Shown piece by piece: positions 36,597 to 47,265 of a DNA stretch of 64,000 nt. Source of the stretch: Bacillus sp. SA1-12 (GTDB lineage: Bacteria; Bacillota; Bacilli; Bacillales; Bacillaceae). Position 1 is the stretch's first letter, and each line of letters begins with the position of its first letter. The notes below the pieces were generated by a model, which was not told the DNA's origin, did no database searches, and worked only from the letters and a program-made list of their open reading frames with translations. The stretch lies in contig NZ_LATZ01000013.1 of NCBI RefSeq assembly GCF_000981385.1, forward strand, positions 1 through 64,000. The letters are read 5' to 3'. The translations under genes and the position numbers were made by a program.

Positions 36597-36610
36597 AGTA
36601 AGCGCTTACA
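36597..36610. promoter_or_regulatory. cre (CcpA-binding) site upstream of the sensor kinase
   Basis: AGTAAGCGCTTACA contains the perfect palindrome GTAAGCGCTTAC, the core of strong cre sites. Its place just before the two-component operon suggests glucose repression. Confidence 0.75.
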
Positions 36611-36801
36611 AATTTAAAATGTTTAGTTCTATTATATCGTATAGGTAAAAGTCCGTAGGAAAAAGAATCCGTACCATTTTTAACAAGTTTTCATGTTAAA
36701 ATTAGTGAATGGAAAAATAAGTTCCATTACGAATGATAATCATTTATGCTCTGATTTTTCTTTATTCTACTAACAACAAAGTCTATGAAAATAGCCATTA
36801 A

Positions 36802-36830
36802 AGCCCCCACATGGTGACCATGCAGGGGCT
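36802..36830. terminator. Terminator after the xylosidase gene
   Basis: AGCCCC/GGGGCT with CATGGT/ACCATG inside. The T-run is clear on the plus strand (GTTTTTCC) and short on the minus strand (TTTAATGG). Confidence 0.65.
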
Positions 36831-36842
36831 GTTTTTCCTTAA

Positions 36843-39164
36843 TTACAATCTAACTTCAATTGTTGTGACACCTTCGTCAGGCAGCAATCTTAATCCAAAT
36901 TCATTGGCTTCTGCTTTTGCACCGTTTACTGAGACAACTTGATCGATTCCACGCAATAGCACACTCCAAGGTTTATCCGTTTCTGTAACTTCTAATGTCA
37001 TAATAGTTGACTCTCTTACTGCCGAAAATGTCACTTCCTGTTTCTTCTGTTCAGAATAAATGGAGGTTTCTGTACGGTTTCCTTCACCCAGCTCAAACAA
37101 ATGGAACTCAACACCATCTGTATAATCATAATCTGGTTTCTCGGAAACAGAGCCCATGGCAATCACTGAATTCTCCCGAACAAATAATGGGATGCTTAAA
37201 TAATCATGATGTTCTTTCCGCCATACACCACCATCTGCCTTTTCACCAGTTAATAGATTGGTCCACTTCCCTTGCGGCAGATAGTAATGCGCCAATCCCT
37301 TTTCATTAAAAATAGGGGCCACCAGCAGTGAATCACCAAGCATGTATTGCCGGTCTAAATACGCACAGGATGGGTCCTCATGAAATTCTAATACCATGGA
37401 ACGCATCATTGGCACTCCTGTTTCAGCGGCTTCATTTGCCTGCTTGTAAAGATATGGCATTAATCGGCATTTAAGTTTCGTAAAGAAACGAAGAACATCA
37501 ACGGATTCCTCATCATACAGCCATGGAACCCTGTAGGATCTGCTGCCATGAAGGCGGCTGTGGCTTGATAAAAGACCGAACGCAATCCACCGCTTATATA
37601 CATCAGCCGTTGAATTGCTTTCAAACCCGCCAATATCATGACTCCAAAATCCAAAGCCTGACATGCCCAGAGACAAGCCGCCGCGCAGACTTTCAGCCAT
37701 TGATGGATAAGTAGCTGCACAATCTCCTCCCCAATGTACAGGGAATTGCTGACTTCCCGCAGTAGCCGAACGTGCAAATAAAACAGCTTCTCCTTTTTCT
37801 TTTTCCTCTTCCAATACATCAAAGACAACTTTGTTATAAAGGAATGTGTAGTAATTATGCATTTTCATCGGATCGGAACCGTCATAATAAATGACATCCG
37901 TCGGGATTCTCTCGCCAAAATCTGTCTTAAAGCTATCAACGCCCATTTGTACAAGGCGGCGAAGCTTGCTGGCATACCATTCACAAGCTTGAGGGTTGGT
38001 AAAATCAACAACCCCCATCCCCGGCTGCCATAAATCCCACTGCCAAACATCACCATTTTCTTTCATCAGCAAATAACCATTTTCTACTGCTTCATCAAAC
38101 AAACGGGAACGCTGAGCAATATATGGGTTAATCCAAACACATATTTTCAGGCCCTTGTCCTTTAAGCGCTGCAGCATTTGTTCTGGTTCCGGGAAGATTC
38201 GTTCATCCCATTCAAAATTGCACCACTCAAATTCCTTCATCCAGAAGCAATCAAAATGGAAAACATGAACTGGTAAATCACGCTCTGCCATGCCATCGAT
38301 AAACTGATTGACAGTTGCTTCATCATAATTCGTTGTGAATGAAGTTGATAACCATAGACCAAATGTCCATGCCGGAGGTAAAGCTGGCTTTCCTGTTAAT
38401 TCGGTATAGCCTTCAATCACCTTTTTCATCGAGGAACCCCCAATTAAAAAGTAATCAAGATGCTGTCCAGTGACACTAAACTGCACCTTTGAAACATTTT
38501 CCGATGCGATTTCAAACGACACCAATTCAGGATGGTTCACAAACACACCATAATTTTTATTTGATAGATAAAAAGGAATATTTTTATAAGATTGCTCTGT
38601 GTTTGTTCCTCCATCTTTGTTCCAAATATCTACCACCTGGCCATTTTTTACAAATGGTGTAAATCGTTCACCTAGCCCATAAATATATTCATCAGGTTCT
38701 ACGTCAAGCTGCTCTCTCATGTACACGCTTTCATCCTGTGAAAGAATATGAGCGATACTTTTATAACCGCTTGATGTTATTTTTTCACCGTTATATTCAT
38801 ACGTAATTTCCCAATTTCCTTCTTTTTGAATCTTTACCGATAAAGCTCCGCTCGTTAACGATGCCACAGCTTCCGTTTCCTCAATTAAAACTGCATGCCC
38901 ATCTTGTTTGTTCGTCTCAAAATGCGGCCCCCGCTTTTTTGTGCCTTTATGATGATAAATCTGAACACGGATCACATCATTTAAAGGCGCTGAAAAATTC
39001 ACCTCAAGTAATGGTGTATCAAGCTGGCCCGAACGGTTTACTATTTGCCTTGGTGATGCAAGGACAGTAAGTGAATGATGGTGCTGAATCACTTCATGTA
39101 CCTCTACGGCACTGATAAGTTGGTATTCCTTCCTCGTTAACCATTGCCCATCTGAAAACTTCAT
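36843..39164 (-). CDS. yicI: GH31 alpha-xylosidase (YicI type)
   Basis: A 773-residue cytoplasmic glycoside hydrolase family 31 enzyme. The nucleophile aspartate is in KTDFGERIP and the acid/base aspartate in WGGDCAATY, both in the form specific to YicI alpha-xylosidases, which release xylose from isoprimeverose-like ends of xyloglucan. N-terminal beta-sandwich (about 1-250), barrel (about 260-600), C-terminal beta domains. AAAGGGTG precedes the ATG. With the AraC gene diverging from it and the YesMN system, it suggests uptake of plant-derived oligosaccharides. Confidence 0.92.
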   Translation of the reverse strand: MKFSDGQWLTRKEYQLISAVEVHEVIQHHHSLTVLASPRQIVNRSGQLDTPLLEVNFSAPLNDVIRVQIYHHKGTKKRGPHFETNKQDGHAVLIEETEAVASLTSGALSVKIQKEGNWEITYEYNGEKITSSGYKSIAHILSQDESVYMREQLDVEPDEYIYGLGERFTPFVKNGQVVDIWNKDGGTNTEQSYKNIPFYLSNKNYGVFVNHPELVSFEIASENVSKVQFSVTGQHLDYFLIGGSSMKKVIEGYTELTGKPALPPAWTFGLWLSTSFTTNYDEATVNQFIDGMAERDLPVHVFHFDCFWMKEFEWCNFEWDERIFPEPEQMLQRLKDKGLKICVWINPYIAQRSRLFDEAVENGYLLMKENGDVWQWDLWQPGMGVVDFTNPQACEWYASKLRRLVQMGVDSFKTDFGERIPTDVIYYDGSDPMKMHNYYTFLYNKVVFDVLEEEKEKGEAVLFARSATAGSQQFPVHWGGDCAATYPSMAESLRGGLSLGMSGFGFWSHDIGGFESNSTADVYKRWIAFGLLSSHSRLHGSRSYRVPWLYDEESVDVLRFFTKLKCRLMPYLYKQANEAAETGVPMMRSMVLEFHEDPSCAYLDRQYMLGDSLLVAPIFNEKGLAHYYLPQGKWTNLLTGEKADGGVWRKEHHDYLSIPLFVRENSVIAMGSVSEKPDYDYTDGVEFHLFELGEGNRTETSIYSEQKKQEVTFSAVRESTIMTLEVTETDKPWSVLLRGIDQVVSVNGAKAEANEFGLRLLPDEGVTTIEVRL

Positions 39165-39302
39165 AACTGGATCACCCTTTCAATACGATTGAATACAAGC
39201 TTATTCTTGATTATAATAATAATGATTAATAACGAGCTAATCTTGATGATTTCTGTTATTTTATATAACAATTCTGATCTTTTTTAATTGGGGTGAAGAA
39301 AT

Positions 39303-40172
39303 TTGGAAAATGATCGATTGTTAGAGGATCGGTTGCACGGGAATTCTATGTTTCCATTAAAGGTCTATATGGTTGATTATGTAAGTGGAAATGCGATTAT
39401 TAATTGCCATTGGCATCCTGAGATGGAATTCATTTATATGGAGGAAGGTGCAGCTGTGTTTCAAATCGGCGAACAATCTCTTACCCTTAACGCGGGTGAA
39501 GCGCTCTTTATACCAAGCGGACAGCTCCACTCAGCATATCCTATCGACAATACGCCATTTCAGTTACATGCGATTGTCTTTCATGCTGATCTTATTACCA
39601 GCAATTCATATGACACCATTCAAAATCAGTTCATTGATTTTATTAGCAGTCCAAATTCCTTCACTCCCGGCATCATTCAGGGTGAAGTCCAATGGATGGA
39701 GAAGATGTTAACTTCTCTGAAGATAATTATTCAGTTGTTTCATCGTAAAGAGCCTGTTTATGAACTCTCAATTAAGGCTCACCTACTCTTGCTTATAGCC
39801 GATATGATCAAAAACAATCAGAGGGATTATAAAGGGAAAAACCAACAGGATTCGGTTAAAATTAACCGGATTAAACAGGTTATTCAATACATTGAACAGC
39901 ATTATCATGAGAAATTAACGATTCAAGAGCTCGCCAGCATCGTTCAAATGAGTGAGGGCCATTTTAGCAGGTTTTTCAAGGCATTTGTCAGAATGACTCC
40001 TGTAGAATATATGAACACACTTAGAATAAATAAAGCTGCAAAGCTATTAAGAGAAACAGACCGTCGAATCATAGATGTATCAATGGAGGTTGGCTTTGAT
40101 AATCCAAGTTATTTTATCAAAACCTTTAAACAGCAAAAAAGCTGTACACCATCTGAATTTCGGAAGTTATAA
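39303..40172 (+). CDS. AraC family regulator with cupin sensor domain
   Basis: 289 residues: an N-terminal cupin (about 20-100, CHWHPEMEFIYMEEG and AGEALFIPSGQLHSAYP) and C-terminal AraC HTH pair (about 190-288, IQELASIVQMSEGHFSRFFK). TTG start with GGGGTGAAG upstream. Divergent from the alpha-xylosidase, its probable target. The stop TAA merges with R2 copy C. Confidence 0.88.
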   Translation: MENDRLLEDRLHGNSMFPLKVYMVDYVSGNAIINCHWHPEMEFIYMEEGAAVFQIGEQSLTLNAGEALFIPSGQLHSAYPIDNTPFQLHAIVFHADLITSNSYDTIQNQFIDFISSPNSFTPGIIQGEVQWMEKMLTSLKIIIQLFHRKEPVYELSIKAHLLLLIADMIKNNQRDYKGKNQQDSVKINRIKQVIQYIEQHYHEKLTIQELASIVQMSEGHFSRFFKAFVRMTPVEYMNTLRINKAAKLLRETDRRIIDVSMEVGFDNPSYFIKTFKQQKSCTPSEFRKL

Positions 40173-40374
40173 AGTGAGACATCCATAAGTGGGGTTTTCT
40201 CGAAATACAGGAAGTAAAAGAACCTGCTTATCACCCAGACGCAACGACCTATAGTCAGCCATCGCTCACTCAGGGTTAAATAAAATTATGGAACTATACG
40301 GGCAGTTATCCACAACCTTGCTCCTTAATCCCAATTGAATATTGAAGCGGGGTTTTACTGCCCGTTAAGATTGG
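40171..40374 (+). repeat. R2 element, copy C
   Basis: Starts AAAGTGAGACATCCATAAGT at the AraC stop codon. Shares GAAATACAGGA and TAGTCAGCCATC with copy B, carries ACTATACGGGCAGT and ends GGTTTTACTGCCCGTTAAGA. First 200 bases of the 442-bp gap. Confidence 0.78.
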
Positions 40375-40387
40375 AATGAACATAATG

Positions 40388-40465
40388 CACATGCGTCTAA
40401 AATAGACTCGGGCAAATATTTAGAATAAAAGGTGCTCTTTGCTATCCAGACACTGAAATATTCTA
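40388..40465 (+). repeat. R1 hairpin repeat, copy 5 (degenerate)
   Basis: GCACATGCGTCTAAAATAGA ... GGGCAAATATTTAGAATAAA and AGGTGCTCTTTGCTATCC follow the R1 left arm and apex; the right arm has mostly decayed. It lies directly after R2 copy C. Confidence 0.5.
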
Positions 40466-40472
40466 TACAAAA

Positions 40473-40505
40473 AAGGCAGCTGCTACCAAAAGGTATTGCT
40501 GCCTT
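40473..40505 (-). terminator. Terminator after the 40.6-kb hydrolase
   Basis: AAGGCAGC/GCTGCCTT stem with ACC/GGT inside; the minus strand continues TTTTTTGTATAG. Confidence 0.75.
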
Positions 40506-40614
40506 ACAACTATTCAAAACAAATTCCATGTAAAGTGTTTACATTTCTGTGGATAAAACAGTTGATATGTGAATATCTTGTGGATAACCTATGTAGTTAT
40601 CCACTTTTTCTTCC

Positions 40615-41400
40615 TTATGCAAGTCCCGCTACTGCTGATTTAACTATTTGACTAGTTGCTAGATTCTTAATCTGGTGATCAATGCTATCCACAATATATG
40701 GGGCATCATAATCCATTGACGCCACATGATATGAATTTCCAAGTACAATCATTTTTTTCTTAGACGTACTGACATGCTGAAAAATAAACTCTGAGTTTGC
40801 AGGAGGTACAACATGGTCGGCGGCTGACTTAAAAATGATCGTTGGGCAAGTTACTTTTGAAACATTCATTTTTGTATCATCCATTAAATCTAATAGCTGA
40901 TGGATCGCTTTCACTGGCACTTTATCATACGTAATTTCAAAAACAGCAGGTTTTTTTATATCAGGAGAACCCTCTTCAACAAATCGCGGCTCCATTATAC
41001 CGCGAAATTCTTTATAGCTAACATCTGTTACAGCTGCATTGATGAGGAAGATTCCATCCACATCTGGATTATTTGCTGCCACCTGTAAGGTCAAAGCTCC
41101 TCCCATCGATTGACCCACAATAAATACCTTTTCACATTCCTTCTTTAAACCACGGTATGCCCTTTGTAAATCCGTTATCCACGTTTCATATGAGCTTTTT
41201 TCCATATCTAAATAATGTGTACCATGTCCGTTTAAACGAGGAATTGAAACGGTATAGCCACACTTGGAAAGCTGCTCTCCAATATATTGCATGCTCTGCG
41301 GTGTGCCATTAAATCCGTGACAAAGTACTACACCTATCTTATTTCCTGGAATAAATAAACTTTCAGCACCATTAATAACTGGGTGTAATTCAATGCTCAT
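40615..41400 (-). CDS. Alpha/beta-hydrolase, carboxylesterase/monoacylglycerol lipase type
   Basis: 261 residues. Oxyanion motif HGFNGTPQ near residue 29, nucleophile in GQSMGGAL (about residue 97), acid in KSAADHVVPP and base near GNSYHVAS. Same family as 20320-21042 but only distantly similar. No operon partner. Substrate unknown. Confidence 0.83.
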   Translation of the reverse strand: MSIELHPVINGAESLFIPGNKIGVVLCHGFNGTPQSMQYIGEQLSKCGYTVSIPRLNGHGTHYLDMEKSSYETWITDLQRAYRGLKKECEKVFIVGQSMGGALTLQVAANNPDVDGIFLINAAVTDVSYKEFRGIMEPRFVEEGSPDIKKPAVFEITYDKVPVKAIHQLLDLMDDTKMNVSKVTCPTIIFKSAADHVVPPANSEFIFQHVSTSKKKMIVLGNSYHVASMDYDAPYIVDSIDHQIKNLATSQIVKSAVAGLA

Positions 41401-41778
41401 TTCTTTTCCTCCTTAAACAAACGTTTATTTATATTTATAATTAATTTTATAATTCTTATGTGTTTACTTGGTTTTATATTACTCTATCTTTATGATTATA
41501 GCAAGTCTTTTTCCATAGGAAAAAACATCCTCCCAAGACCTTAACTGGTCATTTTTTAAGCATCACCTTGAAAGAAATAAGATGAATCATGATTTAACAC
41601 TAAGTGCGTTCACACATGAATTGGTATGGTAACAATAACTTCTGTCACTATGTTAAATAAGGTGTGACTTCAAATGTATTTATGCCCCATTTCCCCAAAA
41701 CTCTGGCCATCAACAGAAAAATGCAAAAACTCATAATTGATTCAGATTGCAGGATATAAAGAGTGTCTTGTACATTAG

Positions 41779-41961
41779 GGCTTTTCTATTGAACATGTAC
41801 ATGTTGAATAAAGGGAGGTTTGTCCTTTTAAGCCTTTCTATTGAGTTACATATTGAATAAAGAGAGGTTTGTCCTTTTGAGCCTTTCTATTGGACGATTA
41901 CTTAATGATTAAAGAGGTAACTGTCCAATAGAGTCTTTCCATTGGACAGTTACCTCTTTTT
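41779..41961 (+). repeat. Tandem 50-bp repeat array (about 3.6 units)
   Basis: In the 752-bp gap between the hydrolase and ribD. Units begin GCCTTTCTATTG at about 41779, 41831, 41880 and 41930 and include GAATAAAGAGAGGTTTGTCC. The last full unit has GAGGTAACTGTCCAAT in place of GAGGTTTGTCC and forms a perfect hairpin with the partial fourth unit. I see no ORF or promoter that explains it. The rest of the gap shows nothing clear. Confidence 0.8.
41911..41959. terminator. Perfect 19-bp hairpin at the end of the tandem array
   Basis: AAAGAGGTAACTGTCCAAT and ATTGGACAGTTACCTCTTT pair perfectly over an 11-base loop, followed by TTG on the plus strand. Terminator-like in shape, but no gene reads into it from the left. 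Confidence 0.6.
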
Positions 41962-42152
41962 GAAGGGGTTATTGCCTTTTGAATCACAGTTGGAATAAGA
42001 AATTATAAAAATGCCAAAGGATTTCCTTTGCTGTGAGCGTTTTTTACCCATAATAACTGTTACTGCTAATGTGATATTTCAACTGTAAAAGACATTTTCT
42101 ATTTCTATATAGTTCCTATTAACAAAATTAAATGGCTCAAGTTATTTATGCA

Positions 42153-43244
42153 TTATTTATAGACCGGATATCCTGTAAATTTGAAATCCTTTCCGATCAT
42201 TTGTACGTCCATCTCAGAAAGTTCAATCGCATCGGCCATTTTTTCAATCCCTGTACCGGCGAAAAATCCAGGAGCTTGTTTTCCGCCAATTAATTTCGGT
42301 GCCATATAGAGAACGAGTTTATCGACCAATTGTTCCTTCAGGAAGGAGGAATTTACTTCACCTCCGCCTTCAATCAGCACAGATGAAACGGAGTGCTCTC
42401 CTAAAATGGTAAGCACATCATGGATATCAACACGTTTTTCTCCGCTTGTGACGAAGACATGATGGCCTAACTGTTCAAGTTTTTTCTTTACCTCTTTATC
42501 ATGGTTCTTTGATGTAAAAATCCATGTAGGTGCTTGTTGGTCCTTCACCACTTTCGCATCTAAAGGGATGCGCAGTGTGCTATCTAAAATCATTCGAATT
42601 GGATTCCTTCCATTCGGGATTCTAGTTGTTAATTCAGAGTCATCCTTTATAACGGTGTGCACTCCTACTAATATCCCTACATGCTCATGACGCAGTTGAT
42701 GAACATCCTTCCGCGCTTCCTCAGAGGTGATCCATTTACTATCCCAGATTGAGCTCGAGATTTTGCCGTCAAGCGTAGTTGCGGATTTTAAAGTAATAAA
42801 CGGCTGTTTTTTCACAATGAACTTATTAAAAACCTCGTTCATTTTGATTGATTCTTCTTCACAAATCCCAACAATAACCTCAATACCTGCATTTTTTAAG
42901 ATAGCAATTCCATTTCCAGCAACGATTGGATTCGGGTCCAATGTCGCGACAACCACCTTTTTAATCCCAGCTTTTACAATCGCCTCTGCGCATGGACCAG
43001 TACGACCATGATGGGAGCAAGGTTCAAGCGTGACATAAATAATTCCTCCCTTCGCTTGGTCTCCAGCCATTCGTAATGCATGAATTTCTGCATGAGGCTC
43101 TCCTGCTTTTAAGTGGGCTCCAACTCCGACGATTCGATTATGATTAACGACAACAGCCCCGACTAGCGGATTTGGATCTGTCTGTCCCTTCATTGCTTTT
43201 GCATTATTGATGGCTAATTTCATATAAAACTCATGTTCACTCAA
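42153..43244 (-). CDS. ribD: RibD, bifunctional pyrimidine deaminase/reductase
   Basis: 363 residues. The N-terminal deaminase (1-145) has zinc motifs HAEIHAL and PCSHHGRTGPC; the C-terminal reductase (about 150-360) uses NADPH. Catalyses two middle steps of riboflavin synthesis. TTG start overlaps the ribA stop; GAGGAGG lies 8 bases upstream. Riboflavin synthase (ribE) and lumazine synthase (ribH) do not follow, so this is not a standard rib operon. Confidence 0.93.
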   Translation of the reverse strand: MSEHEFYMKLAINNAKAMKGQTDPNPLVGAVVVNHNRIVGVGAHLKAGEPHAEIHALRMAGDQAKGGIIYVTLEPCSHHGRTGPCAEAIVKAGIKKVVVATLDPNPIVAGNGIAILKNAGIEVIVGICEEESIKMNEVFNKFIVKKQPFITLKSATTLDGKISSSIWDSKWITSEEARKDVHQLRHEHVGILVGVHTVIKDDSELTTRIPNGRNPIRMILDSTLRIPLDAKVVKDQQAPTWIFTSKNHDKEVKKKLEQLGHHVFVTSGEKRVDIHDVLTILGEHSVSSVLIEGGGEVNSSFLKEQLVDKLVLYMAPKLIGGKQAPGFFAGTGIEKMADAIELSEMDVQMIGKDFKFTGYPVYK

Positions 43245-44001
43245 TTGGATAGCCTCCTCTAAAATGACCCGCCTTTTTCATTTTTGTTTCTAGATAATGT
43301 TTATTATATCCTGAAATATCTCCCCATAAAGGAATTCTGCCAGAAAGATTGGCACCTGAATGTTTAAGTGCTTCAAGTTTTTTAGGATTATTTGTTATTA
43401 AGGTTACAGGTCGTTGACGTAATGCTTTCAAAACACTAATAGCTTCATCATAGCTTCTTGCATCATCCTCAAAACCTAATTGTTCATTTGCTTCCACCGT
43501 GTCAAGCCCCTCTTCTTGAAGAAGATACGCAAGTGCTTTACTAAATAATCCAATCCCCCGTCCCTCATGATTCGCCAGGTAAAAAAGCGCTCCTGCTCCG
43601 TGCTCAACTATCATTTTCATTGACTGTTTTAATTGAAAGCCGCAATCACATCGTTTACTTCCAAAGATATCTCCTGTATGACAAATACTATGCATGCGAA
43701 TCAATGCCTCTTCTGCTTTCTCAAAATCACCGTATACTAACACACTTGATTGCTGACTGTCTGCTAACTGAGCTTGTGGAAGGTATTTTATCAAATCGTC
43801 GATCTTGCTGTCTGATTGGCTTAAACCGTCATCTTCAACTACTAACCAGCTATACCATTTAAAAAACGCCGTTTCTCCGTCGAGCTGAACAGGTAAATGA
43901 ATGGGTCCTACCAGAAAAATCGATCCGTCACCATAAGGAACAATTTTGATTTTTTCCTTCATTTTTATTAACGGATTATTAGTTATTGCTTCGATGATCA
44001 T
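43237..44001 (-). CDS. ribA: GTP cyclohydrolase II, stand-alone RibA
   Basis: 254 residues. Zinc and GTP motif CHTGDIFGSKRCDCGFQ (about 122-138) and NHEGRGIGL are intact. Opens the imidazole ring of GTP as the first riboflavin step. It lacks the RibB (DHBP synthase) half fused to RibA in the main Bacillus operon. GAGGAGG lies 8 bases before the ATG. Promoter and operator-like palindrome upstream; coupled to ribD by overlap. Confidence 0.92.
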   Translation of the reverse strand: MIIEAITNNPLIKMKEKIKIVPYGDGSIFLVGPIHLPVQLDGETAFFKWYSWLVVEDDGLSQSDSKIDDLIKYLPQAQLADSQQSSVLVYGDFEKAEEALIRMHSICHTGDIFGSKRCDCGFQLKQSMKMIVEHGAGALFYLANHEGRGIGLFSKALAYLLQEEGLDTVEANEQLGFEDDARSYDEAISVLKALRQRPVTLITNNPKKLEALKHSGANLSGRIPLWGDISGYNKHYLETKMKKAGHFRGGYPIE

Positions 44002-44061
44002 GAAACATCCTCCTCTTTAGTAAAATTCCGCTTTATATAAACGTTTTGACGTCACGTTGAA

Positions 44062-44080
44062 AACTTACTTATTGTAAGTT
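44062..44080. promoter_or_regulatory. Operator-like palindrome at the ribA start site
   Basis: AACTTACTTATTGTAAGTT, inverted arms AACTTAC/GTAAGTT, lies just downstream of the -10 element. It resembles sites of DUF24/HxlR or MarR type repressors; no such gene is adjacent. Confidence 0.5.
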
Positions 44081-44109
44081 AGTATATAATTACAAGTTTA
44101 AAGCGTCAA
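44081..44109 (-). promoter_or_regulatory. Promoter of ribA-ribD
   Basis: Minus-strand TTGACG (44104-44109), 17-bp spacer, TATACT (44081-44086). No FMN riboswitch consensus was seen in the roughly 75-base leader, which is too short for one. Confidence 0.7.
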
Positions 44110-44235
44110 GCATTTCGCATCTGCCTTTTCTTCACAAAACCCGCAATCTTGCTAAGACATTATAGCAAAACTTAAAAGCTGGATTACTGTTTTTTCTTAG
44201 CTTATTGGTTACAATAGGTTTTGGAGGTGATAACA

Positions 44236-44556
44236 ATGGAACTAGTAAAAAGTGAAGATCAATTTGAAGAATTAATATCCAGCAAGGAACCTGTTGTCTT
44301 AAAGTTCGTTACAGACTGGTGTCCTGATTGCAAACGAATGGACATGTTCTTACCGACCGTATTTGAGGAAATCGGTAGTGTAACGATGTACCAAATCGAC
44401 AAGGATGAATTCCCTGAGCTTGCTGAAAAATATACTGTCATGGGCATCCCAAGCCTATTGGTGTTTAAGAATGGTGAAAAGCAAGCACATCTACATAGTG
44501 CAAATGCTAAAACACCAGATCAAGTCATTGAGTTTCTATCAGAGAATTTAAAATAA
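44236..44556 (+). CDS. Thioredoxin-like protein
   Basis: 106 residues, thioredoxin fold. Active site WCPDC, with cis-proline in GIPSLLVF. A cytoplasmic thiol-disulfide protein of unknown partner. The ATG at 44236 has GGAGGTGA upstream; the earlier TTG overlaps that site. Its stop is followed within a base by R2 copy D. Confidence 0.88.
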   Translation: MELVKSEDQFEELISSKEPVVLKFVTDWCPDCKRMDMFLPTVFEEIGSVTMYQIDKDEFPELAEKYTVMGIPSLLVFKNGEKQAHLHSANAKTPDQVIEFLSENLK

Positions 44557-44600
44557 ATTAGACTTCAAGCAGTGGGATTTTACTGTCCTTTAAGTTTGGA
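44555..44600 (+). repeat. R2 element, copy D (short form)
   Basis: AATTAGACTTCAAGCAGTGG followed by GATTTTACTGTCCTTTAAGT: the two ends of the R2 element joined without the middle. It begins at the stop codon of the thioredoxin-like gene. Confidence 0.55.
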
Positions 44601-44608
44601 GAAGAACT

Positions 44609-44652
44609 AAGAGACTGACGCATCCACTTTATGTGAATAGTGTCAGTCTCTT
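44609..44652 (+). terminator. Terminator after the thioredoxin-like gene
   Basis: AAGAGACTGAC/GTCAGTCTCTT stem followed by TTCTATT. Confidence 0.8.
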
Positions 44653-44801
44653 TTCTATTCAATTCCTTCAGTCATCAATAAACCAACCAAATATACCTGC
44701 ATTTGAAACAGTTCAAAAGATTTGTTTTTACATTCAACATAGTTCTAAACAACCGGATTAAACTGTAAACTATACAAGATTTATTTAAAGGAGGAGATTG
44801 T

Positions 44802-45185
44802 GTGGGGGCTAAATTTTTTAAGATTGCTGTTGTTTATTTAGTCATTGGAGTATCCATCGGGTACGTCATGGGAATGACTCATAATTTCAGCTTTACATCT
44901 GTGCATGCTCACGTAAACCTGCTTGGCTGGGCTTCTATGGCGTTATTCGGGCTAATCTATCATTTTTATCCGAGAGCAGGGGAAACCGGCTTAGCAAAAG
45001 CACATTTTTGGCTCCACAATATTGGAACTCCATTTTTAACCGGCGGTGTGTTTTTAATTGTTTACTTACAAAATGAAGGACTAACCATACTGCCAATCAT
45101 AGGTTCAAATCTAGTGTTATTAGGCATTATTTTATTTTTAATAAATGTATTCCGTCATGTAAAGACTGAAAATCTGCGCGGTTAA
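44802..45185 (+). CDS. Small heme-copper-oxidase-like membrane protein
   Basis: 127 residues with four membrane helices. SVHAHVNLLGWASMALFGLIYHFYPR resembles the start of cbb3-type cytochrome oxidase subunit I, where a histidine of this pattern binds heme. Full subunit I has 12 helices, so this cannot be an oxidase. It belongs to a group of short relatives annotated as oxidase-like in Bacillus. GGAGGAG precedes the GTG start. No respiratory gene nearby. Confidence 0.65.
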   Translation: MGAKFFKIAVVYLVIGVSIGYVMGMTHNFSFTSVHAHVNLLGWASMALFGLIYHFYPRAGETGLAKAHFWLHNIGTPFLTGGVFLIVYLQNEGLTILPIIGSNLVLLGIILFLINVFRHVKTENLRG

Positions 45186-45195
45186 GAATAGTTGT

Positions 45196-45236
45196 TTATT
45201 GAAAAAGGAAAGCAGCCCGCTTCCCTTTTTCAATAA
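45196..45236. terminator. Bidirectional terminator between 45.2 kb and glpK
   Basis: TTATTGAAAAAGG/CCTTTTTCAATAA stem with AAGC/GCTT inside, between two convergent genes. Confidence 0.8.
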
Positions 45237-45263
45237 GTTAACATTATCTAGAAAGACAACTCT

Positions 45264-47265
<2,002 letters not shown>

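Noticed and set aside
41779..41961. CRISPR array
   Set aside because: The repeats are contiguous without unique spacers, the units vary in sequence and there are no cas genes.
44002..44220. FMN riboswitch before ribA
   Set aside because: The leader after the promoter is about 75 bases and lacks the conserved riboswitch segments.
14931..44600. Insertion sequences behind R2
   Set aside because: No transposase ORF or clear target-site duplication was found in any copy; at most a non-autonomous element.
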